DNA from: Stenotrophomonas sp046736075
GTDB lineage: Bacteria; Pseudomonadota; Gammaproteobacteria; Xanthomonadales; Xanthomonadaceae
DNA length: 64,000 nucleotides
NCBI RefSeq assembly: GCF_046736075.1
Contig: NZ_CP177163.1
Span: 1,178,001 to 1,242,000, forward strand
Direction of reading: 5' to 3'
The notes under the pieces were generated by a model. It saw nothing but the letters and a program-made list of their open reading frames with translations. It was not told the origin of the DNA and ran no database searches. Below, piece by piece: positions 48,062-58,286 of this stretch. How positions within the stretch are numbered: the first letter of the stretch is position 1; every line of letters starts with the position of its first letter. The position numbers were made by a program, and so were the translations under genes.

Positions 48062-49339
48062 ATGTCATCGCTTGACCGTTTGATCGAAGATGCCGCCTCC
48101 CGGCTTGGCCTGGGCTACCGGGCACGCAGCGTGGTATCGGTGTTGACCGCCTACATCGCCACCCGCGACGGCGGGCTGCCGGGGCTGGGCGACCAGTTCG
48201 AGCGCGCCGGGCTGGGCGCGCTGTTCCATGCATGGTGCCGTGGCGAGGAACGGCCGATCGTGGCCAGCGAAGTGGAACGCGCGCTTGGCCGCGACGACCT
48301 GGCCCGGCTGGCGCGCCGCGCCGGGTTTCCGCCCGGCATGTTCGGCGTCATCGTCGCCGAGCTGCTGCCGCCGCTGGTGGATCTGCTGACCACTGCGGAG
48401 GGCGCGCCGGTGGGGCTGCGCACCCGACGCGCGGCGTCCGTTCCCTGCGGCACGGCCGGCCAGGCCGTGCGCGGCATCGCACTGCGCAGCACCCTGGCCT
48501 GCCTGGTCGGCCTGTGCCTGATCGCCGCCACCAGCTGGCTGTATCTGATCACCCGCGCGCCCCCGGCCCCGGTCAGCGCGGTACCTGCCCCCAGCCTCGA
48601 TGCGCGGGTGTCGCTGGTGGTCGACGGCGATCACATCACCGTGGAAGGGCGCGTACCGGCCGAGTCCGACCGCCGGCGGATCCTGACCGCCCTGGTGCGC
48701 CTGTACGGCGCGGACAATGTGCGCGGCACGCTGGTGGTGGACCGGCAGGTGCGCGCGCCGCGCTGGGAGGACCGGCTGCTCGCCCACCTGCCCCAGCTGC
48801 TGGCGCCGGGGCTGCGGATCGCGCTGGACGGCGAGCGCATCCACGTGGACAGCCGCGCCCTGCTCCACGAGGACCGGCTCGGCGTCACCCGGGTACTGCG
48901 CGACCACTTCGCGGCGTTCGACATCCGCGGCCTGTGGACGCCGGGCATCGCCGCGCTGCACCAGCTTCCGCCCACGGCACCACCGCAGGCGCTGGTGGCC
49001 GCGCTCAACCAGACCGTGGTCAAGTTCCAGCCCGGTGCGACGGCGCTCACCGGCGACTCGCGGGATACCCTGCAGGCAACCGCCGCCGCGATCCGCCGGC
49101 TCCCGGACGGCACCCGCCTGGAGGTCGGCGTGCATACCGACAGCCACGGCAATGCCGCCGCCAAGCGCGCATTGAGCCAGCTGCGGGCGCAATCCCTGGT
49201 CAACGCACTGCAGGAACTCGACGTGCCGGCGGACCGGCTGGTAGCGGTTGGCCACGGCCCCGACCACCCGGTGGCCGACAACCGCAGCGAGTCCGGCCGC
49301 ACGCTCAACCGGCGCGTGGTGTACACCGTGCTGCGCTGA
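48062..49339 (+). CDS. YidB-like (DUF937) and OmpA-domain fusion membrane protein
   Basis: 425 residues. Residues 1-~115 match the YidB/DUF937 pattern (MSSLDRLIEDAASRLGLGYR, QFERAGLGALFHAWCRGEER, LARRAGFPPGMFGVIVAELL). One membrane helix follows near 150-175 (LACLVGLCLIAATSWLYLIT), then a periplasmic part with two BON-like segments (VSLVVDGDHITVEGRVPAES) and a C-terminal OmpA peptidoglycan-binding domain (VVKFQPGATALTGDSRD, VGVHTDSHGNAAAKRALSQL). The cytoplasmic YidB part thus connects through the inner membrane to the cell wall. Start ATSSL at 48062 preceded by GAAG. Confidence 0.82.
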   Translation: MSSLDRLIEDAASRLGLGYRARSVVSVLTAYIATRDGGLPGLGDQFERAGLGALFHAWCRGEERPIVASEVERALGRDDLARLARRAGFPPGMFGVIVAELLPPLVDLLTTAEGAPVGLRTRRAASVPCGTAGQAVRGIALRSTLACLVGLCLIAATSWLYLITRAPPAPVSAVPAPSLDARVSLVVDGDHITVEGRVPAESDRRRILTALVRLYGADNVRGTLVVDRQVRAPRWEDRLLAHLPQLLAPGLRIALDGERIHVDSRALLHEDRLGVTRVLRDHFAAFDIRGLWTPGIAALHQLPPTAPPQALVAALNQTVVKFQPGATALTGDSRDTLQATAAAIRRLPDGTRLEVGVHTDSHGNAAAKRALSQLRAQSLVNALQELDVPADRLVAVGHGPDHPVADNRSESGRTLNRRVVYTVLR

Positions 49340-49351
49340 TCCGGCGGCGCG

Positions 49352-49747
49352 TTAGTCCAGGAAACGCCCCACCTGCCCCGCATCGGGCAGGTGGCAGCGG
49401 TCGTGGCGGCCGAACCAGCGGTAGCGGTTGCGCGCCAGCACGCGGTAGGCAGGATCGCGCAGCCTGCGCGGCACCGCGCGCAGCACGGCGGCCAGGCGCC
49501 ACGGTCCACCCAGCCCGACCAGGACCCGCACGATGGCATCGGTATCGGTCCAGGCGCGGCCGTCTTCCAGCAGCAGGAACGACAGCGGGTCGTCCGGGTC
49601 CAGCCCGTGTGCCTGCAGCAGGGACCGCCCGTGCGTGCCCTGCATCGCCGCGAAGCGGTAGCGCTGCTGCCGGTCGAAGCGCAGCAGGAAACGCACCCAG
49701 CGGCTGCACAGGGCGCAGACGCCGTCGAAGACGATTACCCCCGCCAT
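49352..49747 (-). CDS. DCC-family thiol-disulfide oxidoreductase-like protein (DUF393)
   Basis: 131 residues. MAGVIVFDGVCALCSRWVRF gives the D-x-x-C-x-x-C signature (Cys11, Cys14) that names the DCC family; the rest (HGLDPDDPLSFLLLEDGRAW, YRVLARNRYRWFGRHDRCHL) fits the family's C-terminal half. Function is a presumed thiol redox role. It overlaps the end of pgeF by 13 bp, same strand, so the two are cotranscribed. Confidence 0.9.
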   Translation of the reverse strand: MAGVIVFDGVCALCSRWVRFLLRFDRQQRYRFAAMQGTHGRSLLQAHGLDPDDPLSFLLLEDGRAWTDTDAIVRVLVGLGGPWRLAAVLRAVPRRLRDPAYRVLARNRYRWFGRHDRCHLPDAGQVGRFLD

Positions 49748-50511
49748 GCCAGCGTGGCCATGCGGCCGGTGCGGCGATCGCGGCGGTGCGAGAAGTAGCG
49801 GTCCGGCGCAGCCAGGGTGCACTGCGTACCGCCGCTGATCGACGCCGGCTCCAACCCGGCCGCGAGCAGGCGCTGGCGGGCCAGCGCGTACAGATCCACC
49901 CGCCAATGGCCGGGGCGGGTCGGCTGGAAGGCGCTGACCGCCTCTTCCGCGTGTGCCACGAACGCGGCGAACACGTCTTCCCCCACCTCGTACAGGTCCG
50001 GGCCGGCGGCCGGCCCCAACCAGGCCTGTATCCGCGCAGGCGCGGTGCGCATGGCGGCCACTGTGGCTTCCAGCATGCCGTCGGCCAACCCGCGCCAGCC
50101 GGCGTGCGCCGCGCCGATCTCGCTGCCGTCGCGCGCGGCGAAGACCACCGGCAGGCAATCGGCGGTGAGGATGGCCAGTACCACGCCCGCTGCCGACGTC
50201 ACCGCCGCATCGGCAGTGGGTTCGGCGTCGATGCCGCTGGCCGTGGGCGGCGCGTCGAAACGCAGCACCCCGGTGCCATGCACCTGGCGCAGCCAGTGCG
50301 GCGCCGAGGGCAGGCCCAGACCGGCCTGGAGCAGATCGCGGTTGCGCTGCACCTGCGCCGGGTCGTCGCCATCGGCGGCGTACCGGTTGCCAATGTTGAA
50401 CTGGTCGAACGGCGCCACCGACCCGCCTGCGCCGAAGCGCAGGGTGGTCAGGGCATGCACGCCGGGGGGCGCGCGCCATTCTGCCGGCAGCACCGGAAGC
50501 GTGGCCTCCAT
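49735..50511 (-). CDS. pgeF: Polyphenol oxidase / purine nucleoside phosphorylase PgeF (YfiH)
   Basis: 258 residues. Metal-binding His/Cys motifs in WLRQVHGTGVLRF, ILTADCLPVVFAARDG and GAAHAGWRGLADGMLEATVA. Family members are called laccase-like or multicopper polyphenol oxidases, but some act as purine nucleoside phosphorylase/adenosine deaminase, and E. coli YfiH affects peptidoglycan. It starts in a TGATG overlap with the rluD stop, the common rluD-yfiH pairing. Confidence 0.92.
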   Translation of the reverse strand: MEATLPVLPAEWRAPPGVHALTTLRFGAGGSVAPFDQFNIGNRYAADGDDPAQVQRNRDLLQAGLGLPSAPHWLRQVHGTGVLRFDAPPTASGIDAEPTADAAVTSAAGVVLAILTADCLPVVFAARDGSEIGAAHAGWRGLADGMLEATVAAMRTAPARIQAWLGPAAGPDLYEVGEDVFAAFVAHAEEAVSAFQPTRPGHWRVDLYALARQRLLAAGLEPASISGGTQCTLAAPDRYFSHRRDRRTGRMATLAWRG

Positions 50512-51500
50512 CAGCGGCGCCCGCGCTCCAGCTCGGCGAAGTGCCTGCTGTCTTCGCGCAGTGCGTGCAGCAGCGCCAGCATGTCCGCCGGCGGCGGCGC
50601 GCTGTTGCGGATCGGCTCGCCGGTCACCGGATGGGTGAACTCCAGCGTCTCGGCGTGCAGGGCCTGGCGCTTGAAGCCGCGCAATGCGGCAACCAGTTCA
50701 TCGCTGGCGCCCTTGGGCAGCTTCAGCGCACCGCCGTACAGCTGATCGCCGATGATCGGATGGCGCAGGTGCGCCATGTGCACGCGGATCTGGTGGGTGC
50801 GGCCGGTTTCCAGGCGGCATTCCAGCGCGGTGTGCGCGCGGAACCGCTCGCGCAGGCGGTAATGGGTGATCGCATCCTTGCCGTCCTCGCGCACGGCCAT
50901 GCGCACGCGGTCGCGCGGATGGCGGTCGATGGCGGCCGTGGCAGTGCCACCGGAGACCAGTGCGCCCACCACCACCGCCAGGTACTGGCGATGCACCTCG
51001 CGCGCGGACAGCTGCGCCACCAGCGCGGTCTGCGCCTCCAGCGTGCGCGCGATGACCATCACGCCGCTGGTGTCCTTGTCCAGCCGGTGCACGATGCCTG
51101 CGCGCGGCAGGACCGCCAGCGACGGGTCGCGGAACAGCAGGGCATTGACCAGCGTGCCGGTGGGGTTGCCCGCACCGGGGTGGACCACCAGTCCGACCGG
51201 CTTGTTGATGACGAACACGTGTTCGTCCTCGTACAGGACCTCCAGCGGGATGTCCTCCGGCTCGGCATGGGTCTGGGTGTCGAGCACGACAAGCAGGCTG
51301 GCGACCTCGCCGCCGCGCACCGGATCGCGCGGGCGGGTGGGCTCGCCATCCAGCAGCAGGTCGCCGGACTTGATCCACTCGGTCAGGCGCGAGCGGGAAT
51401 ATTCAGGGAAAAGTTCGGCGACCACCGCATCGAAGCGGCGGCCGGCGGCGGTATCGGGCACGATGGCCTGACGGGGGTTTTCAGCTGGGGTATCGGACAT
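50511..51500 (-). CDS. rluD: 23S rRNA pseudouridine synthase RluD
   Basis: 329 residues. An S4 RNA-binding domain (RRFDAVVAELFPEYSRSRLT, GDLLLDGEPTRP) precedes the pseudouridine-synthase domain with catalytic Asp in IVHRLDKDTSGVMVIART and the end block GRTHQIRVHMAHLRHPIIGD. It makes the three conserved pseudouridines of helix 69. Start MSDTPAENPRQ was preferred over a 14-codon extension. Divergent from bamD with 113 bp between, an arrangement common in gammaproteobacteria. Confidence 0.96.
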   Translation of the reverse strand: MSDTPAENPRQAIVPDTAAGRRFDAVVAELFPEYSRSRLTEWIKSGDLLLDGEPTRPRDPVRGGEVASLLVVLDTQTHAEPEDIPLEVLYEDEHVFVINKPVGLVVHPGAGNPTGTLVNALLFRDPSLAVLPRAGIVHRLDKDTSGVMVIARTLEAQTALVAQLSAREVHRQYLAVVVGALVSGGTATAAIDRHPRDRVRMAVREDGKDAITHYRLRERFRAHTALECRLETGRTHQIRVHMAHLRHPIIGDQLYGGALKLPKGASDELVAALRGFKRQALHAETLEFTHPVTGEPIRNSAPPPADMLALLHALREDSRHFAELERGRR

Positions 51501-51613
51501 GGGAACCACGCGGGGAGACAATTTTGGGGTCCGGGCGACCACTTTCAGTCGCAGGACAGGCCACTAGGCTATCATCGACCCTTCGTATTCCAGCCGCGTC
51601 CCGCCCTGACCCC

Positions 51614-52498
51614 ATGATCCGACGCTCCGTTCTGCTGTCCGCGCCCGTCCGCCTCGCCGCCCTGATGCTGGTGCTGCTCTTCGTCGCCACCGGCTGCCAC
51701 CGCGGTACCAAGGGCAAGAATCCGGATGAAGGTCTGCCGGTCGAGCAGCTCTATGAGAAGAGCCATAAATTGATGGAGGGGGGCAACTGGAGCGGCGCCG
51801 AGTCCAGTTTCCGCCGCCTGGTGGCCCAGTACCCGTATGGCCCGTACACCGAGCAGGCGATGATCGAATCGGCCTACGCCCAGTACAAGGCCGGCAAGCA
51901 CGATGACGCGGTGTCCAGCATCGACCGCTTCATCCGTACCTACCCGACCCACCGCAACATCGCCTACCTGTACTACCTGCGCGGCCTGGCCAACGGCAAC
52001 CGCGACACGGTGTTCCTGCGCCGGGTGTGGTCCCTGGACCCGAGCCGCCGTGACCTGTCCGCCCCGCGCCAGGCCTACGCCGACTTCACCATCGTGACCG
52101 AGCGCTACCCCAACAGCCGGTATGCCGCCGACGCCCGCCAGCGCATGATCGTGCTGCGCGACGTGTTCGCCCAGCATGAACTGGACAACGCCCTGTACTA
52201 CCTGCGCCGCCAGGCCTGGGTATCGGCCGCCGGCCGCGCCAACTACCTGCTGGAAACCTACCCGCAGAGCGCCTTCCAGTACGACGCCGTGGCCACCCTG
52301 GCCGAGGCCTACACGCACCTGGACAACAAGCCGCTGGCCGACGACGCCCGCCGCGTGCTCGAGCTGAACCAGCCCGACCACCCGTGGCTGCAGGGCAAGT
52401 GGCCGAAGTACCCGTGGATGGTGCGCAAGCTGAACCCGTTCGCCGGCGAGAAATCGGCCAGCACCGGTCAGCGCAACGCCACGATCAACCGCAAGTAA
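51614..52498 (+). CDS. bamD: Outer membrane assembly lipoprotein BamD
   Basis: 294 residues. Lipoprotein signal with lipobox ATGC (LMLVLLFVATGCHRGTKGKN), then TPR repeats (YEKSHKLMEGGNWSGAESSF, ALYYLRRQAWVSAAGRANYL). Essential partner of BamA in beta-barrel insertion, on the periplasmic face of the outer membrane. The C-terminal region (KYPWMVRKLNPFAGEKSAS) extends a little beyond E. coli BamD, as usual in Xanthomonads. A strong terminator follows. Confidence 0.96.
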   Translation: MIRRSVLLSAPVRLAALMLVLLFVATGCHRGTKGKNPDEGLPVEQLYEKSHKLMEGGNWSGAESSFRRLVAQYPYGPYTEQAMIESAYAQYKAGKHDDAVSSIDRFIRTYPTHRNIAYLYYLRGLANGNRDTVFLRRVWSLDPSRRDLSAPRQAYADFTIVTERYPNSRYAADARQRMIVLRDVFAQHELDNALYYLRRQAWVSAAGRANYLLETYPQSAFQYDAVATLAEAYTHLDNKPLADDARRVLELNQPDHPWLQGKWPKYPWMVRKLNPFAGEKSASTGQRNATINRK

Positions 52499-52519
52499 TC
52501 CCTGCGGCAACGAAAAAAA

Positions 52520-52544
52520 GGGCCCGGTTCGGGCCCTTTTTTTT
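52520..52544 (+). terminator. Rho-independent terminator of bamD
   Basis: Stem GGGCCCG / CGGGCCC with loop GTT followed by eight Ts; seven As before the stem extend the pairing and would make it work on the opposite strand too. 21 bp after the bamD stop. Confidence 0.95.
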
Positions 52545-52620
52545 GGTTTTCTCCCTCCGCACAGCGTGGCATGAAGCGTTCTGAACCTGCACGGGCAGGG
52601 CGGCCGGAGGGTCGGGCGCT

Positions 52621-52712
52621 GGGGCGCGATGCCCTTGTCGGCGAGTGTCCCCCGGCGTCGGCCTGCGGCCGCCCCCTCCTCCTTTACCTCGCCCACAAGG
52701 GCATCGCGCCCC
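52621..52712. repeat. Dispersed palindromic element, copy B (92 bp)
   Basis: 25-bp arms (52621-52645 and 52688-52712), GGGGCGCGATGCCCTTGT against its complement, differ at one position. The 42-bp centre is the reverse complement of the centre of the copy at 26.8 kb with two differences. It lacks the outer GGGCCGCTGGGCC part of that copy. Part of a 602-bp gap between bamD and the lipase gene. Confidence 0.88.
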
Positions 52713-52808
52713 ATGTGTCGAGACCGCTGGCGCCTCACTGGAGCATCCCGCTTTCCCGCACGCGTGCCGCAAGCCGAGCCCCGTCGTGGCCGACAGGCTC
52801 CAGGGCAA

Positions 52809-52853
52809 CGTAAAGGAGGAGGTCGTCGCCGCCAGGCGGCGGCCGGGGGACGG
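52809..52853 (+). repeat. Partial third copy of the dispersed element
   Basis: GTAAAGGAGGAGG at the left and CCGGGGGAC at the right match the centre of the two palindromes, but the middle (TCGTCGCCGCCAGGCGGCGG) has diverged and the long arms are missing. The other parts of the gap, 52713-52808 and 52854-53100, show no ORF or signal I can support. Confidence 0.7.
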
Positions 52854-53100
52854 TTGCACAGGGGCCTGTCGGTCGCGCCGGGGCCCTCACGCTCGCGGTA
52901 TCCCCCCGAGCGAAGCCGCGTACCTGACGGCCGCCCTGCGGCAGCCCGTAGGAATCGCTGCAAAGCCATCATTCCGGGTCAGATGCGACAGCGCACCGGG
53001 GAAGCTGGGACCGCGGTCGCGGTCGGTGGCCGACGGGATCAGGAGACTGCGCGCACGCGACAGGCCACCCCCGTGGCCGGCGGAGCCCGGAGACACCCCC

Positions 53101-54354
53101 ATGCTGAAACTGATCCGCCCCTCACCCCGGTCCCGATCAGGCCGCAGGTGCGTCGCCAAGGGGCTGCTGGCGGCCGCCCTGACCCTGCCGCTGACCGCTG
53201 CCGCGCTGCCCGGGGTCCCCGGCACGGTGGTGGATGCCGAGCCCTACACGGCCGCCTGGCTGCCGTCGCAGGCGGCCACGGCCTACCGCCTCACCTACAC
53301 CACCACCAACGTGCACGCGCGCCCTGCCCTGAGCACCGGGCTGGTGTACCTGCCGGCCGGGCGGGCGCCGGCCGGGGGCTGGCCGGTGGTGTCCTGGGCG
53401 CACGGCACCCAGGGCGTGTCGGACAGCTGCGCGCCGTCGGTCTCGGGACCGCAGCGGCCCGAGCGCGACGGGCGCTTCCTGGACCTGTTCCTGGCCACCG
53501 GCCATGCCGTGGTCGCCTCCGATTACCAGGGCCTGGGCTCCCCGGGCGAGCATGCGTTCCTGCATGGCGCCACCGCCGGGCGCAACATCGTGGACATGGT
53601 CAAGGCGGCCCACGCCTTCGCTCGCCACCTGCCAGCCGGGCAGCAGCTGTCAACGCGCTGGGTCTCGGTGGGCCACTCGCAGGGGGCCGGCGCAGCGGTG
53701 GTGGCCGGTCACCAGGCCAGCGCACAGGGACAGAACGCGCTGGACTACCGGGGCACCTTTGGCACCGGCACCCCGGTCGGGGTGGAATCCACGGCAGCGC
53801 TGATGGCGCCGGACAACCGGATCCCCTACCCGGGCCCGATCAACGCCTACCACGCCTACATGCTGCTCGGCCTGCTGCAGATCGAGCCAGGCATCGACAC
53901 CGTCCTGACCGACGTCGGCCGGCAGCGCCTGGCCCTGGGCCGGCAGCTGTGCCTGGCCGAGCTGGCCACGGCACTGGACGGCGCCACGACCGGCGAGATG
54001 TTCCAGGCACCGTTGCTGACGGTGCCCGGGATCGCGCCGATGCTGGCGGCGTATTTCGACATGCCGCTGCGCGGTTTCACACAGCCGCTGATGCTGGCCC
54101 ACGGCACGGACGACCGCGATGTGAGTTACGACAAGGCCCTGCTCTATGCCACCGAACTGGCATTGCAGGAGCAGCCGGTCCTGTTCCGCCCCTACCCCAC
54201 CGACCACTGGGGCATCCTGGACGCGGCCGGGGCAGACGGCCTGCAGTTCGTGAGCGCGCGGTTGACCGCGCCGCAGGGAGGGCGCGGGGCGATCATCGAC
54301 GCCGCAGCCGAATCGGCGCACCTGCAGCGCCTGCTCGACGCCGCCGCGCCCTAG
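53101..54354 (+). CDS. Secretory lipase-type alpha/beta hydrolase
   Basis: 417 residues with an N-terminal export signal (RRCVAKGLLAAALTLPLTAA). The body has the wording of secretory lipases: GLVYLPAGRAPAGGWPVVSW, AHGTQGVSDSCAPS, VVASDYQGLGSPGEHAF, the nucleophile elbow RWVSVGHSQGAGAAVVAG (Ser in GHSQG), acid in LAHGTDDRDVSYD and His in PTDHWGIL. It probably hydrolyses esters outside the cell or in the periplasm. ATG 53101 was chosen; the open frame upstream spans the repeats. Confidence 0.88.
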   Translation: MLKLIRPSPRSRSGRRCVAKGLLAAALTLPLTAAALPGVPGTVVDAEPYTAAWLPSQAATAYRLTYTTTNVHARPALSTGLVYLPAGRAPAGGWPVVSWAHGTQGVSDSCAPSVSGPQRPERDGRFLDLFLATGHAVVASDYQGLGSPGEHAFLHGATAGRNIVDMVKAAHAFARHLPAGQQLSTRWVSVGHSQGAGAAVVAGHQASAQGQNALDYRGTFGTGTPVGVESTAALMAPDNRIPYPGPINAYHAYMLLGLLQIEPGIDTVLTDVGRQRLALGRQLCLAELATALDGATTGEMFQAPLLTVPGIAPMLAAYFDMPLRGFTQPLMLAHGTDDRDVSYDKALLYATELALQEQPVLFRPYPTDHWGILDAAGADGLQFVSARLTAPQGGRGAIIDAAAESAHLQRLLDAAAP

Positions 54355-54407
54355 GCACGGCCGTTCGCCACCGGGGTCCGGCCTGCGGCAGGGCCCCGTG
54401 CGCGGCG

Positions 54408-56042
54408 TCAGCCCATGTAGCCGTTGCTGATCGGATAGCGCCGTTCGCGGCCGAAGGCGCGCCGCGACACCTTCGGGCCCGGGGCGGCCTGGTGTCGCTT
54501 CCATTCACTGGTGCGCACCAGGCGCAGCACGCGGTCCACGACCTCCGGCGCGTACCCGGCCCCCACGATCTCATCGCGCGACTGTTCCTGGTCCACGTAG
54601 CGGTACAGGATGCCGTCGAGCACGTCATAGGCCGGCAGCGAATCCTGGTCGGTCTGGTTGGCGCGCAGCTCCGCCGACGGCGGCCGGGCGATCACCGCCG
54701 GCGGGATCACCGGCGCGCCCCCGACCGTGTTGCGCCATTTGGACAGGCCGAACACCTCGGTCTTGTACAGGTCCTTCAGCGGCGCGTAGCCGCCGCACAT
54801 GTCGCCGTAGATGGTGGCGTAGCCAACCGCGTACTCGCTCTTGTTGCCGGTGGTGAGCAGCAGCCCGCCGAACTTGTTGGACAGCGCCATCAGGATCACG
54901 CCGCGGCTGCGCGACTGCAGGTTCTCCTCGGTGACATCGGCCGGCTGGCCCTCGAACATCGGGCCGAGCGCGCTCATCAGGCCTTCGAACACCGGTTCGA
55001 TCGACACCGCCTCGAGCGTCACCCCCAGCGCGCGGCACTGCTCGGCCGCCAGGTCGTTGGACATGTCGGCGGTGTAGCGCGAGGGCAGCCGCACCGCGGT
55101 GACGTTGGCAGCACCCAGCGCATCGACCGCCATCGCCAGCACCAGCGCCGAATCGATACCGCCGGACAGACCCAGCCACACCTTCTTGAACCCGTTCTTG
55201 CGGCAGTAATCCTGGATGCCACGGGTGACGGCACGCCACGCCAGCGCGTCCATGCTCTCGTCGCCATCGTCGATCCACTCACGCGGCAGGAAGCGCCGGG
55301 TCTGCGCGTCGTAATCCACCACCAGCCACTGGTCGGTGAACGCCGCCGCCGCCGGGTGCACGGTGCCATCGCCATCGGCAACGACCGAGGCACCATCGAA
55401 CACCAGCGCGTCCTGCCCGCCAACCACATTGAGGTAGGCGATCGCCGCGCCGCTTTCACGGGTGCGTTCGGCCAGCAGGGCATCGCGTTGGGCATGCTTG
55501 CCGCGCTCGTACGGCGAGGCGTTGGGCACCACCACCAGCTGTGCGCCCTGGCGCACGGTCTCGGCCAGCGGCTCGGCGAACCACAGGTCCTCGCAGACCA
55601 GCACACCGACCGGCACGCCCTTGATCTCGAACACGCAGCTGCCGCCGTCCGGATCGACATCGAAGTAGCGGCGCTCGTCGAACACCGCGTAGTTGGGCAG
55701 CTCGCGCTTGCGATAGGTATGCAGCACCTCGCCATCGCGCAGCACGCTGGCCGCGTTGTAGACCACCGCACCGGCCGCCTGCGGCCAGCCGACCACCGCC
55801 GTGATGCCCCGGGTAGCCGCCGCGATGCGCTCCAGCGCCTGCTGGCAGTCGTACAGGAAGCGGGGCCGCAGCAGCAGGTCTTCCGGCGGATAGCCGCTGA
55901 TGGCCAGTTCCGGGAACACCACCAGTTCGGCACCATACTCGTCGCGCGCCTCGCCGATCATCGTGATGATGTTGTCGGTGTTCTGCGCGACGGCGCCAAC
56001 CGGAAAATCAAACTGGGCCAGGGCAATGCGAAGCGACGTCAT
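54408..56042 (-). CDS. nadE: Glutamine-dependent NAD+ synthase
   Basis: 544 residues. N-terminal nitrilase-type glutaminase (catalytic Glu in VVFPELAISGYPPEDLL, Lys near YRKRELPNY, Cys in VGVLVCEDLWFAEPL) and C-terminal synthetase with the P-loop-like LGLSGGIDSALVLAM and TTGNKSEYAVGYATIYGD. It converts deamido-NAD to NAD with glutamine. Start MTSLRIALAQ; a 20-codon extension crosses a REP. Its 5' end faces the sucCD terminator region; both are minus strand but separate units. Confidence 0.96.
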   Translation of the reverse strand: MTSLRIALAQFDFPVGAVAQNTDNIITMIGEARDEYGAELVVFPELAISGYPPEDLLLRPRFLYDCQQALERIAAATRGITAVVGWPQAAGAVVYNAASVLRDGEVLHTYRKRELPNYAVFDERRYFDVDPDGGSCVFEIKGVPVGVLVCEDLWFAEPLAETVRQGAQLVVVPNASPYERGKHAQRDALLAERTRESGAAIAYLNVVGGQDALVFDGASVVADGDGTVHPAAAAFTDQWLVVDYDAQTRRFLPREWIDDGDESMDALAWRAVTRGIQDYCRKNGFKKVWLGLSGGIDSALVLAMAVDALGAANVTAVRLPSRYTADMSNDLAAEQCRALGVTLEAVSIEPVFEGLMSALGPMFEGQPADVTEENLQSRSRGVILMALSNKFGGLLLTTGNKSEYAVGYATIYGDMCGGYAPLKDLYKTEVFGLSKWRNTVGGAPVIPPAVIARPPSAELRANQTDQDSLPAYDVLDGILYRYVDQEQSRDEIVGAGYAPEVVDRVLRLVRTSEWKRHQAAPGPKVSRRAFGRERRYPISNGYMG

Positions 56043-56074
56043 GAGATACAGCCTGGTAGTTGCAATACCCCATT

Positions 56075-56100
56075 GTAGTGCCGGCCGCCGGCCGGCAACC
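56075..56100 (+). repeat. GTAG-headed REP upstream of nadE
   Basis: GTAG followed by core GCCGGCCGCCGGCCGGC, 33 bp upstream of the nadE start codon, so any 5' transcript of nadE starting further up would contain it. Confidence 0.85.
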
Positions 56101-56126
56101 ACGTGGACGCGTTCTGCGCCCGAACG

Positions 56127-56156
56127 CAGAAAGGCCGCCCGGAGGCGGCCTTTCTG
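56127..56156 (-). terminator. Terminator of the sucCD operon
   Basis: 13-bp perfect stem CAGAAAGGCCGCC / GGCGGCCTTTCTG with a four-base loop and AT-rich flanks, 64 bp beyond the sucD stop in the direction of transcription. Confidence 0.85.
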
Positions 56157-56164
56157 TTTGAGGC

Positions 56165-56187
56165 AGCCGACCAGCGGTCGGCTTTAC
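56165..56187 (-). repeat. Short REP after sucD
   Basis: AGCCGACC-AGC-GGTCGGCT followed by TTAC; on the minus strand it is GTAA-headed with the GCCGACC stem, the third stem class seen in the window. It lies between the sucD stop and the terminator. Confidence 0.75.
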
Positions 56188-56219
56188 AGGCACGTACGCC
56201 GCATGCGCGGCAGGCGGCC

Positions 56220-57095
56220 TTACTTCACCAGCTTGGCGATCGCGGCACCCAGGTCGCCCGGCGAACGCACGGTGACGACGCCAGCAGCTTCCATCGCGGC
56301 GAACTTGCCTTCCGCGGTGCCCTTGCCGCCCGAGGCGATCGCACCGGCGTGGCCCATGCGCTTGCCGGCCGGAGCCGACGCACCGGCGATGAAACCGACG
56401 ACCGGCTTCTTCACGTGGTTCTTGATGTACTCGGCACCGGCTTCCTCGGCGTCGCCGCCGATTTCGCCGACCATGATGATGCCTTCGGTCTGCGGGTCTT
56501 CGTTGAACAGCTTGAGGCAGTCAACGAAGTTCAGGCCGTTGATCGGGTCGCCACCGATACCGATGCAGGTGGACTGGCCCAGGCCGACTTCCGTGGTCTG
56601 CTTGACCGCTTCATAGGTCAGGGTGCCCGAACGCGACACGATGCCGATCTTGCCCGGCTTGTGGATGTGGCCCGGCATGATGCCGATCTTGCACTCGCCC
56701 GGGGTGATCACGCCGGGGCAGTTCGGCCCGATCAGCACGGTGTCCGGATGCGAACGGGTCAGCACGTTCTTGACGCGCAGCATGTCCAGCACCGGAATGC
56801 CTTCGGTGATGCACACGATGACCTTGATGCCGGCAGCCGCAGCTTCCAGGATCGCATCGGCCGCGTACGGCGGCGGCACGTAGATGACCGACGCGTTGGC
56901 GCCGGTGCTCTGCACGGCGTCGGCAACGGTGTTGAAGACCGGCAGGTCGATATGGGTCGTGCCGCCCTTGCCCGGGGTCACGCCGCCAACAACCTGGGTG
57001 CCGTACTCGATCATCTGAGTGGCGTGGAAGGTGCCCTGCTGGCCGGTGAAGCCCTGCACGATCACCTTGGTGTTCTTATTGATCAAAACTGACAT
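56220..57095 (-). CDS. sucD: Succinyl-CoA synthetase alpha subunit
   Basis: 291 residues. CoA-binding Rossmann domain (KVIVQGFTGQQGTFHATQMI, GGVTPGKGGT), the ligase region with the phosphorylated His in MGHAGAIASGGKGTAEGKFA, and GPNCPGVITPGECKIGIMPG. Works with SucC in the TCA cycle. Starts 21 bp after sucC; same operon. Confidence 0.98.
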   Translation of the reverse strand: MSVLINKNTKVIVQGFTGQQGTFHATQMIEYGTQVVGGVTPGKGGTTHIDLPVFNTVADAVQSTGANASVIYVPPPYAADAILEAAAAGIKVIVCITEGIPVLDMLRVKNVLTRSHPDTVLIGPNCPGVITPGECKIGIMPGHIHKPGKIGIVSRSGTLTYEAVKQTTEVGLGQSTCIGIGGDPINGLNFVDCLKLFNEDPQTEGIIMVGEIGGDAEEAGAEYIKNHVKKPVVGFIAGASAPAGKRMGHAGAIASGGKGTAEGKFAAMEAAGVVTVRSPGDLGAAIAKLVK

Positions 57096-57116
57096 TGGAT
57101 TTCCTTCGGTGTCGGA

Positions 57117-58286
<1,170 letters not shown>

